From Lachnospiraceae bacterium (GTDB lineage Bacteria > Bacillota > Clostridia > Lachnospirales > Lachnospiraceae), in NCBI GenBank assembly GCA_004557975.1, contig SFEV01000053.1:1-16958 (forward strand): a stretch of 16,958 bases of DNA, read 5' to 3'. Of the stretch, positions 1 to 7,674 are shown in pieces (position 1 is the first letter of the stretch; each line of letters begins with the position of its first letter). The translations under genes were made by a program, and so were the position numbers. A model generated the notes under the pieces. The model was not told the DNA's origin, did not search any database, and saw only the letters and a program-made list of their open reading frames with translations.

Positions 1-131
1 TTCCGATCTTTATTGTCATTTCGTATTTCAAAATGCAAGCGAAATACGTTTATCGGGAGTATGTATATCGTATTCGATGAAGCAGCGGTCTGCTTACTGA
101 GGGACTGCCTTATGGGGAGTGGAGGGAATCA
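1..131. other. 5' flank of the binding-protein gene, with a small inverted repeat
   Basis: This stretch has no gene. An 8-bp perfect inverted repeat, CGTATTTC at 22-29 and GAAATACG at 41-48, encloses an 11-base loop. It could be an operator or the end of an upstream terminator, but no T-run follows. I found no convincing -35/-10 pair. The ribosome binding site GGAGGG at 121-126 precedes the start codon at 132. The first nine bases, TTCCGATCT, equal the 3' end of the common Illumina adapter and may not be genomic. Confidence 0.5.
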
Positions 132-1784
132 ATGAGAAAGAGATATTTAATCATGGTACTGGCTGTAGGATTACTTCTCAGTGGATGCCGGGGAAATAAC
201 CACCCGGAAGAGGTGGAAGCGGAATTTCAGGCAGAGCAGATGAATCAGGAGCTGCTCGCAGCAGCCGGGTCGCTTCCCCAGAGTAAGCTTCTCTATTTTG
301 AAAACGGTCTGGAAATAACAGGACTTGGTGTGACTTATGACGGCAGACCGACTGATTTTGACGGATGCTACTATTTTCCGGCCATTGAAGCTATGACGGG
401 TGTGCACGTATCCATCGACTGGCAGGAGAACGAGGGATACAGTTCTGCGGTTGCGACTACGCTGCTGACAAGCAAAAAGGATTTGCCTGACATCATCAAC
501 CCCACAGATTTTGGTGTGATGGATCTTGCGGATGACGGTCTGATCGTTCCGCTGGATGATTATCTCGAGCTGATGCCGGATATTGTCAGGGCAGTCGGCG
601 AAGAGCATATGGACACATGGAAAGCGTCTGATGGCCATATCTATGCGATTCCGTCTGTATCAACCATACAGGGTTCTTTTTCCATGATGGTACGGCAGGA
701 CTGGCTGAACGAACTGAATCTGGATGTTCCTGAGACGTGGGAGGACTGGCTGACTTACTGGAGGGGTGTGAGAGATCATGATCTGAACGGAAACGGAGAT
801 GCCTCAGACGAAGTTCCGATTGCTCTGTCGGAGAGCGCGGACGGAGAGAGAAGTCTTACACTCCTTCTGAATGCCTTCGGAATTGCAGCATCCAATGACA
901 CACAGTTCTGTCTCCTTGATGATGGCACTTACACCATGGTCTATGAGCATCCGCGCTATCCGGCTTTTCTGGAGGCTATGGCAGGACTGTATGCAGAGGG
1001 GATTCTTGTGGAGAGGTACGAAACGTTTTCCTATGCATCCATCGAAGAGATGATGGGGAATAATACTCTCGGCAGCACCATGACCTTTGCCGCATCCGGG
1101 GCCCAGACGGCGACGCTCAGAGACGGCGGTGATGAAGATGCCCTCTGGCTCAGTGTAAAACCTGTTGCGGGACCTGATGGCGATCGAATGATACAGGAAC
1201 GCGATCTTGTCTTTCCTACATGGTGTATTACGGCGGGAGCTTATGAAAAGGGAAAAGCAGAAGATATCGTTCGATTTTTCAACTGGTGTTACACAGAGGA
1301 AGGTGCCGATCTATACAACTATGGTATTGAAGGGGTAAGCTATACGGTTTCGGACGGCACTCCGGTACTGGACAAAGGTCTGATTGCAAACGGATTTTCT
1401 GATTACAGGGCTGTGGGGATCAATTATGAACCTTTCGGAGGTTACTGGCTGCAGGATGCCTATATGCAATGTCTGTTTGCAGGAGAAACAAAAGAAAATC
1501 TGACAGATATTCAGACAGAGACCTATAATGGTCTGTTTGTTGTGAACAATGAATTCTTCTATTCTCAGCCGCTTACCATAGAAACGGAGAGCTATGTAAA
1601 ATATCGCACCTCACTGATCACAGAAGGCGTATGTAAGCTTCGGGATCAGGCCATCAGAGGGGAGATATCCCTGGATGATTTCTGGTCCGGCTATGAGCAG
1701 CTGAAAGAAAAAGGGCTCGGGAAAGTCATAACAGATGTAGGTGAATATTATGAAATTATGAGATCAGGAGACATTGGAAAATGA
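132..1784 (+). CDS. Extracellular solute-binding lipoprotein, family 1 type
   Basis: The 550-residue product is a substrate-binding lipoprotein of the carbohydrate-binding (LplA/YtcQ-like) kind, expected on the outer face of the cell membrane. The start is a short signal peptide with a lipobox, LSGC, placing the lipidated cysteine at residue 19. The string VPLDDYLELMPD and the general acidic, aromatic-rich make-up fit this family. At about residues 215-228 a D-x-D-x-N-G-x-G-D loop resembles an EF-hand-like calcium site, often seen in these clostridial proteins. A good ribosome binding site lies 5 bases upstream. No permease or ATPase gene is adjacent; instead the gene overlaps a hybrid sensor kinase by 4 bp (ATGA). 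I infer that it presents a ligand, probably a sugar or oligosaccharide, to the kinase rather than feeding a transporter. The ligand cannot be read from the sequence. Confidence 0.88.
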   Translation: MRKRYLIMVLAVGLLLSGCRGNNHPEEVEAEFQAEQMNQELLAAAGSLPQSKLLYFENGLEITGLGVTYDGRPTDFDGCYYFPAIEAMTGVHVSIDWQENEGYSSAVATTLLTSKKDLPDIINPTDFGVMDLADDGLIVPLDDYLELMPDIVRAVGEEHMDTWKASDGHIYAIPSVSTIQGSFSMMVRQDWLNELNLDVPETWEDWLTYWRGVRDHDLNGNGDASDEVPIALSESADGERSLTLLLNAFGIAASNDTQFCLLDDGTYTMVYEHPRYPAFLEAMAGLYAEGILVERYETFSYASIEEMMGNNTLGSTMTFAASGAQTATLRDGGDEDALWLSVKPVAGPDGDRMIQERDLVFPTWCITAGAYEKGKAEDIVRFFNWCYTEEGADLYNYGIEGVSYTVSDGTPVLDKGLIANGFSDYRAVGINYEPFGGYWLQDAYMQCLFAGETKENLTDIQTETYNGLFVVNNEFFYSQPLTIETESYVKYRTSLITEGVCKLRDQAIRGEISLDDFWSGYEQLKEKGLGKVITDVGEYYEIMRSGDIGK

Positions 1785-4765
1785 GAAGACAGGTTGCTGA
1801 ATCAAATAAAAACAGGACTGTTCGGTGGCCTTCCTTTTATATTGTTCTTTTCCTGGTGGTGGTGATTCTCATTGGCTCTACTGTCATGTGGACGAAAAGC
1901 AGACAGATATCCTCAGAAGAAACGATTAATTCTCTGGGCGAATTTTACCTGGAGGAAATTACGGAAAGAAATGCTTCCGGCATCACATCAGAGCTTGATA
2001 AAAAAGCCAGACAGATGGAAAGAGCTCTGACTGTACTTGACCAGGAGTATCTGCAGGATGAAGAATCTGTCCGGCATTTTATATACATGGTTCAGCAGAT
2101 GAACGGGCTGGATATGTTTGCGCTGGTTGATCAGGACGGAATGGTCTACACGGCTGACAGTACTTTCTCCGGGATTTCCCGATTCAGTTTTCTGTCAGAA
2201 AAAGTAACAGAGACCAAAATCCATCTGGTAAAAAGCTACGGAACAAAAACAATGGTGATCATAGAGATGCCGGTTGAGAATGAGACCCCGGCCGGTATTC
2301 GTGTGGTTTCCTGTTTTACCGGGCTCAATATCGAGAGCATTATTTCAGCAAAACAGCTTCAGGGTACCGAGAATAAAACTTACTGCAGTCTGTTTACCAG
2401 GGATGGTGAAAACCTTTTGAATACTCAGACAGAATACGGGAGTGATGAAAACCTGTTCCGTATTCTGGAGAGAACTGCAGATTTTGCTTCGGGATACAGT
2501 CTGGAAAAATTAAAAGATGACTGGAATAACAGCAGAGAGGGTTATACCGTATATTTCAGGGAAGACGGCGGAAACAATTACGTGTATTATAAGACTGTGC
2601 CGGGAACTGATTTGATTCTTACATCTCTGATGAGGGAAAGCATCATCAATGAAGTGGTCGAAGCGGGCACTCAGAAAATTCTGCACTCCAGTATCCTTTA
2701 TCTGATTATCGTTTTGATATCTCTGATCGGTCTGTTCCTGATTATTATCCGGGTGATTCAGAGCGCGAGAAAAAGCCAGCTGGAAAATGAACAGTTTAAA
2801 ATTGTGGGTGCACTGAGCAATGATTATTCTGATATTTTTCTGATGGAACCGCTGCATGACAGGTCATACACAATGAAGGTAAAAGGGCAGATGATCGGTC
2901 ATGCAAAACGTGCTTCGCGTTCCTATCGGGAAACATGGGAAAACTATGTCGATCAGTATGTGACAGAGGAAGACGCCAAAAAGGTTCTGGATGCAGTATC
3001 AGCGGAAAATCTTTGCAGCAGAATGAAGGATGTATCAGAATATTCTGTGGATTTCCGGGTGAACTTTGCGGACGGGCTTCATTATTATCAGGCGAAATTT
3101 GTTAAAATAATGGGGGAAGATGACAGGCTGATTGTCGGATTCCGAAATATTGATATGCAGATGCAGGCAGAACTGGAGCGGCAGAAGGTGCTTCAGAATG
3201 CTCTTGCAGCTGCACAGCATGCGAATCGGGCAAAGACTACGTTCCTGAACAATATGAGTCACGATATTCGCACTCCCATGAATGCGATTATTGGTTTTAC
3301 CACCCTTGCCGCTGCGCATATGGATAAACCGGAGCAGGTGCGGGACTATCTGGCTAAAATTCAGACTGCCAGCAGCCATCTGATGAGCCTGATTAATGAT
3401 GTCCTTGATATGAGCCGGATAGAATCCGGAAAAGTGAAGATTGAGGAGCAGGAGGTTCATCTTCCGGATCTGATCCATGACCTGCGCACGATTATACAGG
3501 CCGATATCAACTCAAAGCAGCTGGAGTTTTTTATTGATACGGTGGATGTGATCAATGAGGATGTGATCTGCGATAAGCTTCGCCTAAATCAGATTCTTCT
3601 GAATCTGCTCAGCAATGCAATGAAGTTCACAAAGCCTGGAGGAATGGTGAGTCTGCGGATTATTCAGAAGCATGATTCCAGAAAAGGATACGCGGAGTAT
3701 GAGTTCCGGGTGAAAGATACGGGAATTGGAATGAGCCGGGAGTTTCAGGAACACATTTTCGAAGCGTTTACACGGGAACAGACCTCAACTGTCAGCGGAA
3801 TCCAGGGTACAGGCCTGGGTATGGCTATCACAAAGAGTATTGTTGATATCATTGGCGGGAGCATCCATGTTTACAGTGAAATCGGGAAGGGAACCGAATT
3901 TGTCGTAAATCTGCCCTTCAGGGTAAGCGGCAGTCCCGTGAAGTATGAGGCAATTCCGGAACTTCAGGGGCTTCGTGCTCTCGTTGCAGACGATGATGCC
4001 AATACGTGTATGAGTATTGCAAGTATGCTGAGTATTATCGGTATGAGAGCAGAGTGGACGACAGCAGGAAAAGAAGCTATTCTTCGTGCTCAGTTTGCAA
4101 TTGATCAGAGCGACGAGTTCCATGCCTACATCATCGACTGGCTTATGCCGGATATGAACGGTATTGAAGTTGTGCGCAGAATCCGGCGTATTATCGGAGA
4201 CAGTAAGCCGATTATCATTCTTACAGCGTATGACTGGTCAAACATTGAGGAGGAAGCGAGAGAAGCCGGAGTAACGGGATTTTGTTCAAAACCGCTGTTT
4301 ATGTCCGAACTTCGCGATATTCTTACCAATCCGTATACGGTCGGGCAAAAAGAGCAGGCTCCGGATCAAACGCCTGACAATTATGAGGGCAGGAGATTGC
4401 TTCTGGTGGAGGATAATAAACTGAATCAGGAGATTGCAGTGGAGATCCTTCAGGGAATGGGATTTGTCATAGATGTTGCCATGGACGGAGTGGAAGCAAT
4501 TGAAAAAATGAAAGCTGCGGTACCGGGGCAGTATGATCTGATCCTGATGGATATTCAGATGCCGCATATGGATGGCTATGAGGCGACAAGGCAGATCCGG
4601 AAGCTTGCGGATCCGGCAATAGCCAATATCCCTGTTATAGCGATGACGGCCAATGCCTTTGAAGATGACAGGCAGAATGCTTTTGCAGCAGGGATGAACG
4701 GACATATTGCAAAACCTATCGAGATTTCTAAACTGGTGGAGACATTGCAGAGTATTTTGAAGTAA
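1781..4765 (+). CDS. Hybrid sensor histidine kinase with two receiver domains
   Basis: This 994-residue membrane kinase has one transmembrane helix at about 17-36, an extracellular sensor of about 260 residues (dCache-like, inferred from size and position), a second helix at about 303-325, a PAS-like segment at about 340-470, and a HisKA domain with phosphorylatable H494 in MSHDIRTPMNAI. The ATPase domain follows, with N-box N612, DTGIGMS from D646 and GTGLGMAI from G676. Two receiver domains follow, with likely phospho-acceptors D786 (DWLMPDMNG) and D924 (MDIQMPHMDG). No Hpt or DNA-binding output domain is visible, so the signal must pass to a partner encoded elsewhere or act within the protein. 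AGGAG at 1766-1770 and the ATGA overlap indicate translational coupling to the lipoprotein gene, its likely ligand-presenting partner. Confidence 0.93.
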   Translation: MRRQVAESNKNRTVRWPSFYIVLFLVVVILIGSTVMWTKSRQISSEETINSLGEFYLEEITERNASGITSELDKKARQMERALTVLDQEYLQDEESVRHFIYMVQQMNGLDMFALVDQDGMVYTADSTFSGISRFSFLSEKVTETKIHLVKSYGTKTMVIIEMPVENETPAGIRVVSCFTGLNIESIISAKQLQGTENKTYCSLFTRDGENLLNTQTEYGSDENLFRILERTADFASGYSLEKLKDDWNNSREGYTVYFREDGGNNYVYYKTVPGTDLILTSLMRESIINEVVEAGTQKILHSSILYLIIVLISLIGLFLIIIRVIQSARKSQLENEQFKIVGALSNDYSDIFLMEPLHDRSYTMKVKGQMIGHAKRASRSYRETWENYVDQYVTEEDAKKVLDAVSAENLCSRMKDVSEYSVDFRVNFADGLHYYQAKFVKIMGEDDRLIVGFRNIDMQMQAELERQKVLQNALAAAQHANRAKTTFLNNMSHDIRTPMNAIIGFTTLAAAHMDKPEQVRDYLAKIQTASSHLMSLINDVLDMSRIESGKVKIEEQEVHLPDLIHDLRTIIQADINSKQLEFFIDTVDVINEDVICDKLRLNQILLNLLSNAMKFTKPGGMVSLRIIQKHDSRKGYAEYEFRVKDTGIGMSREFQEHIFEAFTREQTSTVSGIQGTGLGMAITKSIVDIIGGSIHVYSEIGKGTEFVVNLPFRVSGSPVKYEAIPELQGLRALVADDDANTCMSIASMLSIIGMRAEWTTAGKEAILRAQFAIDQSDEFHAYIIDWLMPDMNGIEVVRRIRRIIGDSKPIIILTAYDWSNIEEEAREAGVTGFCSKPLFMSELRDILTNPYTVGQKEQAPDQTPDNYEGRRLLLVEDNKLNQEIAVEILQGMGFVIDVAMDGVEAIEKMKAAVPGQYDLILMDIQMPHMDGYEATRQIRKLADPAIANIPVIAMTANAFEDDRQNAFAAGMNGHIAKPIEISKLVETLQSILK

Positions 4766-5113
4766 GATACGGAGCAGAGAATTTTCATAAGGCGGGATGC
4801 ATAGAGAATATTTCATACGGAATGATCCGCGATGAGAATTTGATGCACCCGCCGTACTTCGTTTCGGAATGAAATCAATATCAACGAAGTCAATATCAGA
4901 AGAAAAGATAATGTCCGGCGGAATTATGGATGAAAGTGCAGGGCTGATTACTTGTGGTTCGTGTGGTGAAGGGGACGGTGGTGGAGAAACTGCTGAGGGA
5001 TCACGGTATTCTGAAAGATTCTATGATGTAAAAAATCTGAGAGGAGAAAGCGGCTGATATTTATCGGTCGCTTCCTTTATGAAGGAAGTTGCCGTACATA
5101 TATAAAATATATA
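4766..5113. other. Non-coding stretch between kinase and peptidase operon
   Basis: I see no convincing gene here. GGCGGG-A-TGCAT at 4791-4802 can pair with ATGCACCCGCC at 4843-4853, leaving one bulged A, but the 40-base loop and lack of a T-run argue against an intrinsic terminator. The nine-base direct repeat TCAATATCA occurs at 4875-4883 and 4890-4898. A short open stretch at 4948-5031 reads like the C-terminal end of a protein (VVEKLLRDHGILKDSMM), has no start or ribosome binding site, and could be a decayed gene remnant. A strong hairpin follows at 5065-5094. Confidence 0.45.
5065..5094 (+). other. Stable hairpin without a T-run
   Basis: CTTCCTT at 5071-5077 pairs with AAGGAAG at 5082-5088 around the loop TATG. 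The stem extends outward to CGG/CCG with two G-T wobbles and one mismatch, about 13 bp in all. No T-run follows, so it is not a classical intrinsic terminator. It lies just upstream of the operon promoter and could be a transcript-end stabiliser or a protein-binding site. Confidence 0.5.
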
Positions 5114-5142
5114 TTGCAAAAACACAGAAAAAATGGTACACT
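5114..5142 (+). promoter_or_regulatory. Extended -10 sigma-A-type promoter of the peptide operon
   Basis: The -35 box TTGCAA (5114-5119) and -10 box TACACT (5137-5142) are 17 bp apart, and TG at 5134-5135 gives the extended -10 form TGnTACACT. Transcription would start near 5149, leaving a leader of about 124 bases before the peptidase start codon at 5273. It is the best candidate promoter for the whole M42-Dpp operon. Confidence 0.7.
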
Positions 5143-5190
5143 ATCAACAATTTAAAGCTTTAACGGGAAAAAGTATTCATGTAAGCATGG

Positions 5191-5227
5191 CAGACATCCA
5201 AAGGGAAGGAGGATTTGTCTGTTTTTT
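5191..5227 (+). terminator. Terminator-like hairpin in the operon leader
   Basis: CAGACATCC (5191-5199) pairs with GGATTTGTCTG (5211-5221), with two bulged T bases and an 11-base loop, followed by six T. It lies about 45 bases after the predicted transcription start and 46 bases before the peptidase gene, so it would act as an attenuator. A 23-codon open frame (5187-5258) starts just ahead of it and covers the hairpin, but has no clear ribosome binding site. Confidence 0.45.
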
Positions 5228-5272
5228 CATGTCTTATATCTGGTTGAAAAATGGCTAATAAGGAGTGATACA

Positions 5273-6289
5273 ATGCGTGATGAGACGTTATTAAAGGAGC
5301 TGACGCAGCTCTGGGGCGTGGCGGGATTTGAAAAAGAAGTGCGCAATTATATAGAAGAGAAAGCGGCACCCTACGCGGATGAGATGATGACAGATTCCAT
5401 CGGAAATCTGATTGTGATAAAGAGGGGAAAGGGCGGACCGGCTTCCAAAAAGATTATGTTCGCCGCACATATGGATGAAATTGGATTTATGGTGAAGACC
5501 ATTGAGGCAGACGGAAGGCTCCGTGTCTGCAACCTGGGCTGGAACTGGACAGGTTCGGCATATAACAGCCGGGTGCGTTTCCGAAATGGTGTAAATGGAG
5601 TGGTCAGCTGCATGGGCCCCATCGAGGAGGCCGGCAACAAGGCAGGCAAGCTCTACATTGACATCGGAGCAACTTCCAGGGAGGATGCACTGAAATACGT
5701 CAACCTTGGGGATGCCTGCGGCTACTGGGGAGAATACCTGGAGCTGGTCAATGACAGAATCTGCGCCAAGACGCTGGACAACCGTATCGGCTGCTATCAG
5801 CTTCTGGAAGCGCTGAAGGAGAATGACGGTTCGTATCCCAACGATATTTACTATGTGTTCTGCGTACAGGAGGAGCTGGGATGCAGGGGTTCCAAGGTGG
5901 CAGCTGAGCGGATACAGCCGGATATCGGTGTGGCCGTTGATATTTCTCCGGCACATGATTATCCCTGTGATCTGGAGGGCAGCAATGCGCTGGACGAGGG
6001 CATCGGCATCAAGATCTGCGACCCGTCTGTTGTGTGTGATGAGGATGTGGTTGCGGCCATGATCGGCTGCTGTGAGGAAAATCAGATCAAATACCAGAGA
6101 GAAGTGATTGATCAGGGCGGCACAGATGCTTCCAGCATCAATCTTTCCGGAATGGGTGTGCGTGCCGGCGGAATCGTCGTTGTCACCAGATATCCTCACT
6201 GTCAGAGTGCAGTCGCATCAAAGAAGGATATAGAAGCGGGCGTGGATCTGATCAATGCGTTTTCAGGAAAGGAATTTGCCTCGTTCTGA
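5273..6289 (+). CDS. M42 family metallo-aminopeptidase
   Basis: The 338-residue product belongs to the M42 family (glutamyl aminopeptidase / FrvX-like), cytoplasmic enzymes that usually form large tetrahedral dodecamers and trim N-terminal residues from short peptides with two metal ions. The expected metal and catalytic residues are present: H66 and D68 in AAHMDEIG, bridging D169 in KTLDNRIG, E200 and E201 in CVQEELGCRG, D223 in VAVDISPAHD, and H309 near the end in TRYPHCQSA. Length is normal and no signal peptide is seen. AAGGAG at 5260-5265, 7 bases upstream, supports this start. It is the first gene of a peptide uptake operon, which suggests that it digests imported peptides. Specificity within M42 is not readable from sequence alone. 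Confidence 0.93.
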   Translation: MRDETLLKELTQLWGVAGFEKEVRNYIEEKAAPYADEMMTDSIGNLIVIKRGKGGPASKKIMFAAHMDEIGFMVKTIEADGRLRVCNLGWNWTGSAYNSRVRFRNGVNGVVSCMGPIEEAGNKAGKLYIDIGATSREDALKYVNLGDACGYWGEYLELVNDRICAKTLDNRIGCYQLLEALKENDGSYPNDIYYVFCVQEELGCRGSKVAAERIQPDIGVAVDISPAHDYPCDLEGSNALDEGIGIKICDPSVVCDEDVVAAMIGCCEENQIKYQREVIDQGGTDASSINLSGMGVRAGGIVVVTRYPHCQSAVASKKDIEAGVDLINAFSGKEFASF

Positions 6290-6320
6290 GGACAGAAAAC
6301 GGTTTTGGGAGGACGTTTTG

Positions 6321-7610
6321 GTGAGAGTGACAGTTTTGAAAAATGCAGACCTTCTGACCATGAATGACGGCCCGGTGACGAAGCACGGGGATCTGTGGAT
6401 TTCGGACGGGAGGATTCAGAAGATTGATTTATACGAAAACGGGGTGGCAGGTTCCGGTGCAGGAGAATTTCAGCCGGATGAGACCCCGGAGATTATTGAC
6501 TGTACAGGCTGTGTGATTGTGCCGGGACTGATTGATTCCCATGTGCATTATGACCAGAGCTATATGGGAGACTTTTTTCTGGCTTCGGGAATTACCTCGG
6601 TCCGCAGCATGCGCGGCTTTGAGGGACATGCCAGATGGAGAGATGAGATTCTTGCGGGAAAACGGAGGGGTCCGTATATCTACTCCACCGGCCCGGTGTA
6701 TGACGGGGACGATCCCACCATACCGGATAACGATAATGTCATTATCCACACGGAGGAAGACGTGGAGGAGGCCATCCGGTATACAAAGAGCCACGGATTC
6801 CTGTGGATGAAGACGTATCCGTCCATTGAGCCGGAGCTTTACCTGTATCTGATGAGACGGTGCCGTCAGGAAGGCCTGCCGGTATGCGGGCATATGACGA
6901 AAAAAATGGATGACAGGATTCTGGCAGATGAGGGATATTTCTGCTGTGAGCATACCAGTTCTCTGCCTTCTGATCCCGAGACGATCCGGTATCTGGCCGA
7001 GAGCGGCATGTGGTTCTGTCCGACTCATGTGGTCTGCGAGACGCTTCCGGATTACGTCTGGAACGGAAAACAGTTAAAGGATCTGCCGCATTATATGGAT
7101 CTTCCGGAATGTGTCAGGACACACTGGGAGGAGTCGAATCAGGTGATCATCGCCAACTACCGGGAGCTGAATGTGCATCCTGATTTCCAGACGATCATTG
7201 ACAGAGGGAAGACATTTCTGAAATATTCGAATAATGTAATGGCGGGGACGGACTGTCCTTATCCTGGCATTGTGCCTGGCTTTGCCATGGCAGATGAGCT
7301 GGAAAAGCTGGTGGATGTTTACGGCATGACACCGTATGATGCACTGTGCGCCGCCACATGTTCTCCGGCGCGACATATGGGAATCGGAGAACAGAAGGGC
7401 AGGATCATGGTCGGAATGGATTCGGATCTTGTGGTTCTGGGAGGAAATCCCCTGGAGAATGTGGGGAATGTCCGCAGAATCAAATGGGTATTCCAGGGAA
7501 CCAGATTCTGGAGTGATGAAGCTTTACAGCAGCTTCTGGCTGCTGATGGCGAAATAAAAAAAGAGGAAATTGAGTATATTCTGGGAGCAGACGGGCGACC
7601 GCTTGGCTGA
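6321..7610 (+). CDS. Amidohydrolase family metal-dependent hydrolase (prolidase/imidazolonepropionase-like)
   Basis: This is a cytoplasmic amidohydrolase-superfamily enzyme of 429 residues. I prefer the GTG start at 6321: GGGAGG lies 8 bases upstream and the product then opens with the usual beta strand (VTVLKNADLL). An upstream in-frame ATG at 6255 would overlap the M42 gene and lacks a ribosome binding site. Counting from the GTG, the binuclear metal set is visible: H74 and H76 (DSHVHYD), probable carboxylated lysine K164 (WMKTYP), H191 (CGHMTK), H211 (CCEHTSS) and D311 (AGTDCPYPG). This pattern is shared by peptidases such as Xaa-Pro and Xaa-Arg dipeptidases and by imidazolonepropionase-like enzymes. 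Its place between an M42 peptidase and a peptide transporter favours a dipeptidase or a hydrolase of modified peptides, which is inference. Confidence 0.85.
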   Translation: MRVTVLKNADLLTMNDGPVTKHGDLWISDGRIQKIDLYENGVAGSGAGEFQPDETPEIIDCTGCVIVPGLIDSHVHYDQSYMGDFFLASGITSVRSMRGFEGHARWRDEILAGKRRGPYIYSTGPVYDGDDPTIPDNDNVIIHTEEDVEEAIRYTKSHGFLWMKTYPSIEPELYLYLMRRCRQEGLPVCGHMTKKMDDRILADEGYFCCEHTSSLPSDPETIRYLAESGMWFCPTHVVCETLPDYVWNGKQLKDLPHYMDLPECVRTHWEESNQVIIANYRELNVHPDFQTIIDRGKTFLKYSNNVMAGTDCPYPGIVPGFAMADELEKLVDVYGMTPYDALCAATCSPARHMGIGEQKGRIMVGMDSDLVVLGGNPLENVGNVRRIKWVFQGTRFWSDEALQQLLAADGEIKKEEIEYILGADGRPLG

Positions 7611-7674
7611 AAGCCTGGCAGGACACAGACGGTCTGAGACCCGGGGATAAAAACTCAAGGAGAGGAGAAGTACA

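Noticed and set aside
4869..5057. A 62-codon open frame between the kinase and the peptidase genes
   Set aside because: It has no ribosome binding site, a low-complexity Gly/Glu/Ser make-up and no recognisable family; it is probably a chance frame.
5291..6199. Long minus-strand open frame opposite the M42 gene
   Set aside because: It mirrors a well-supported gene with all catalytic residues, has no family signature and no ribosome binding site; it is a shadow.
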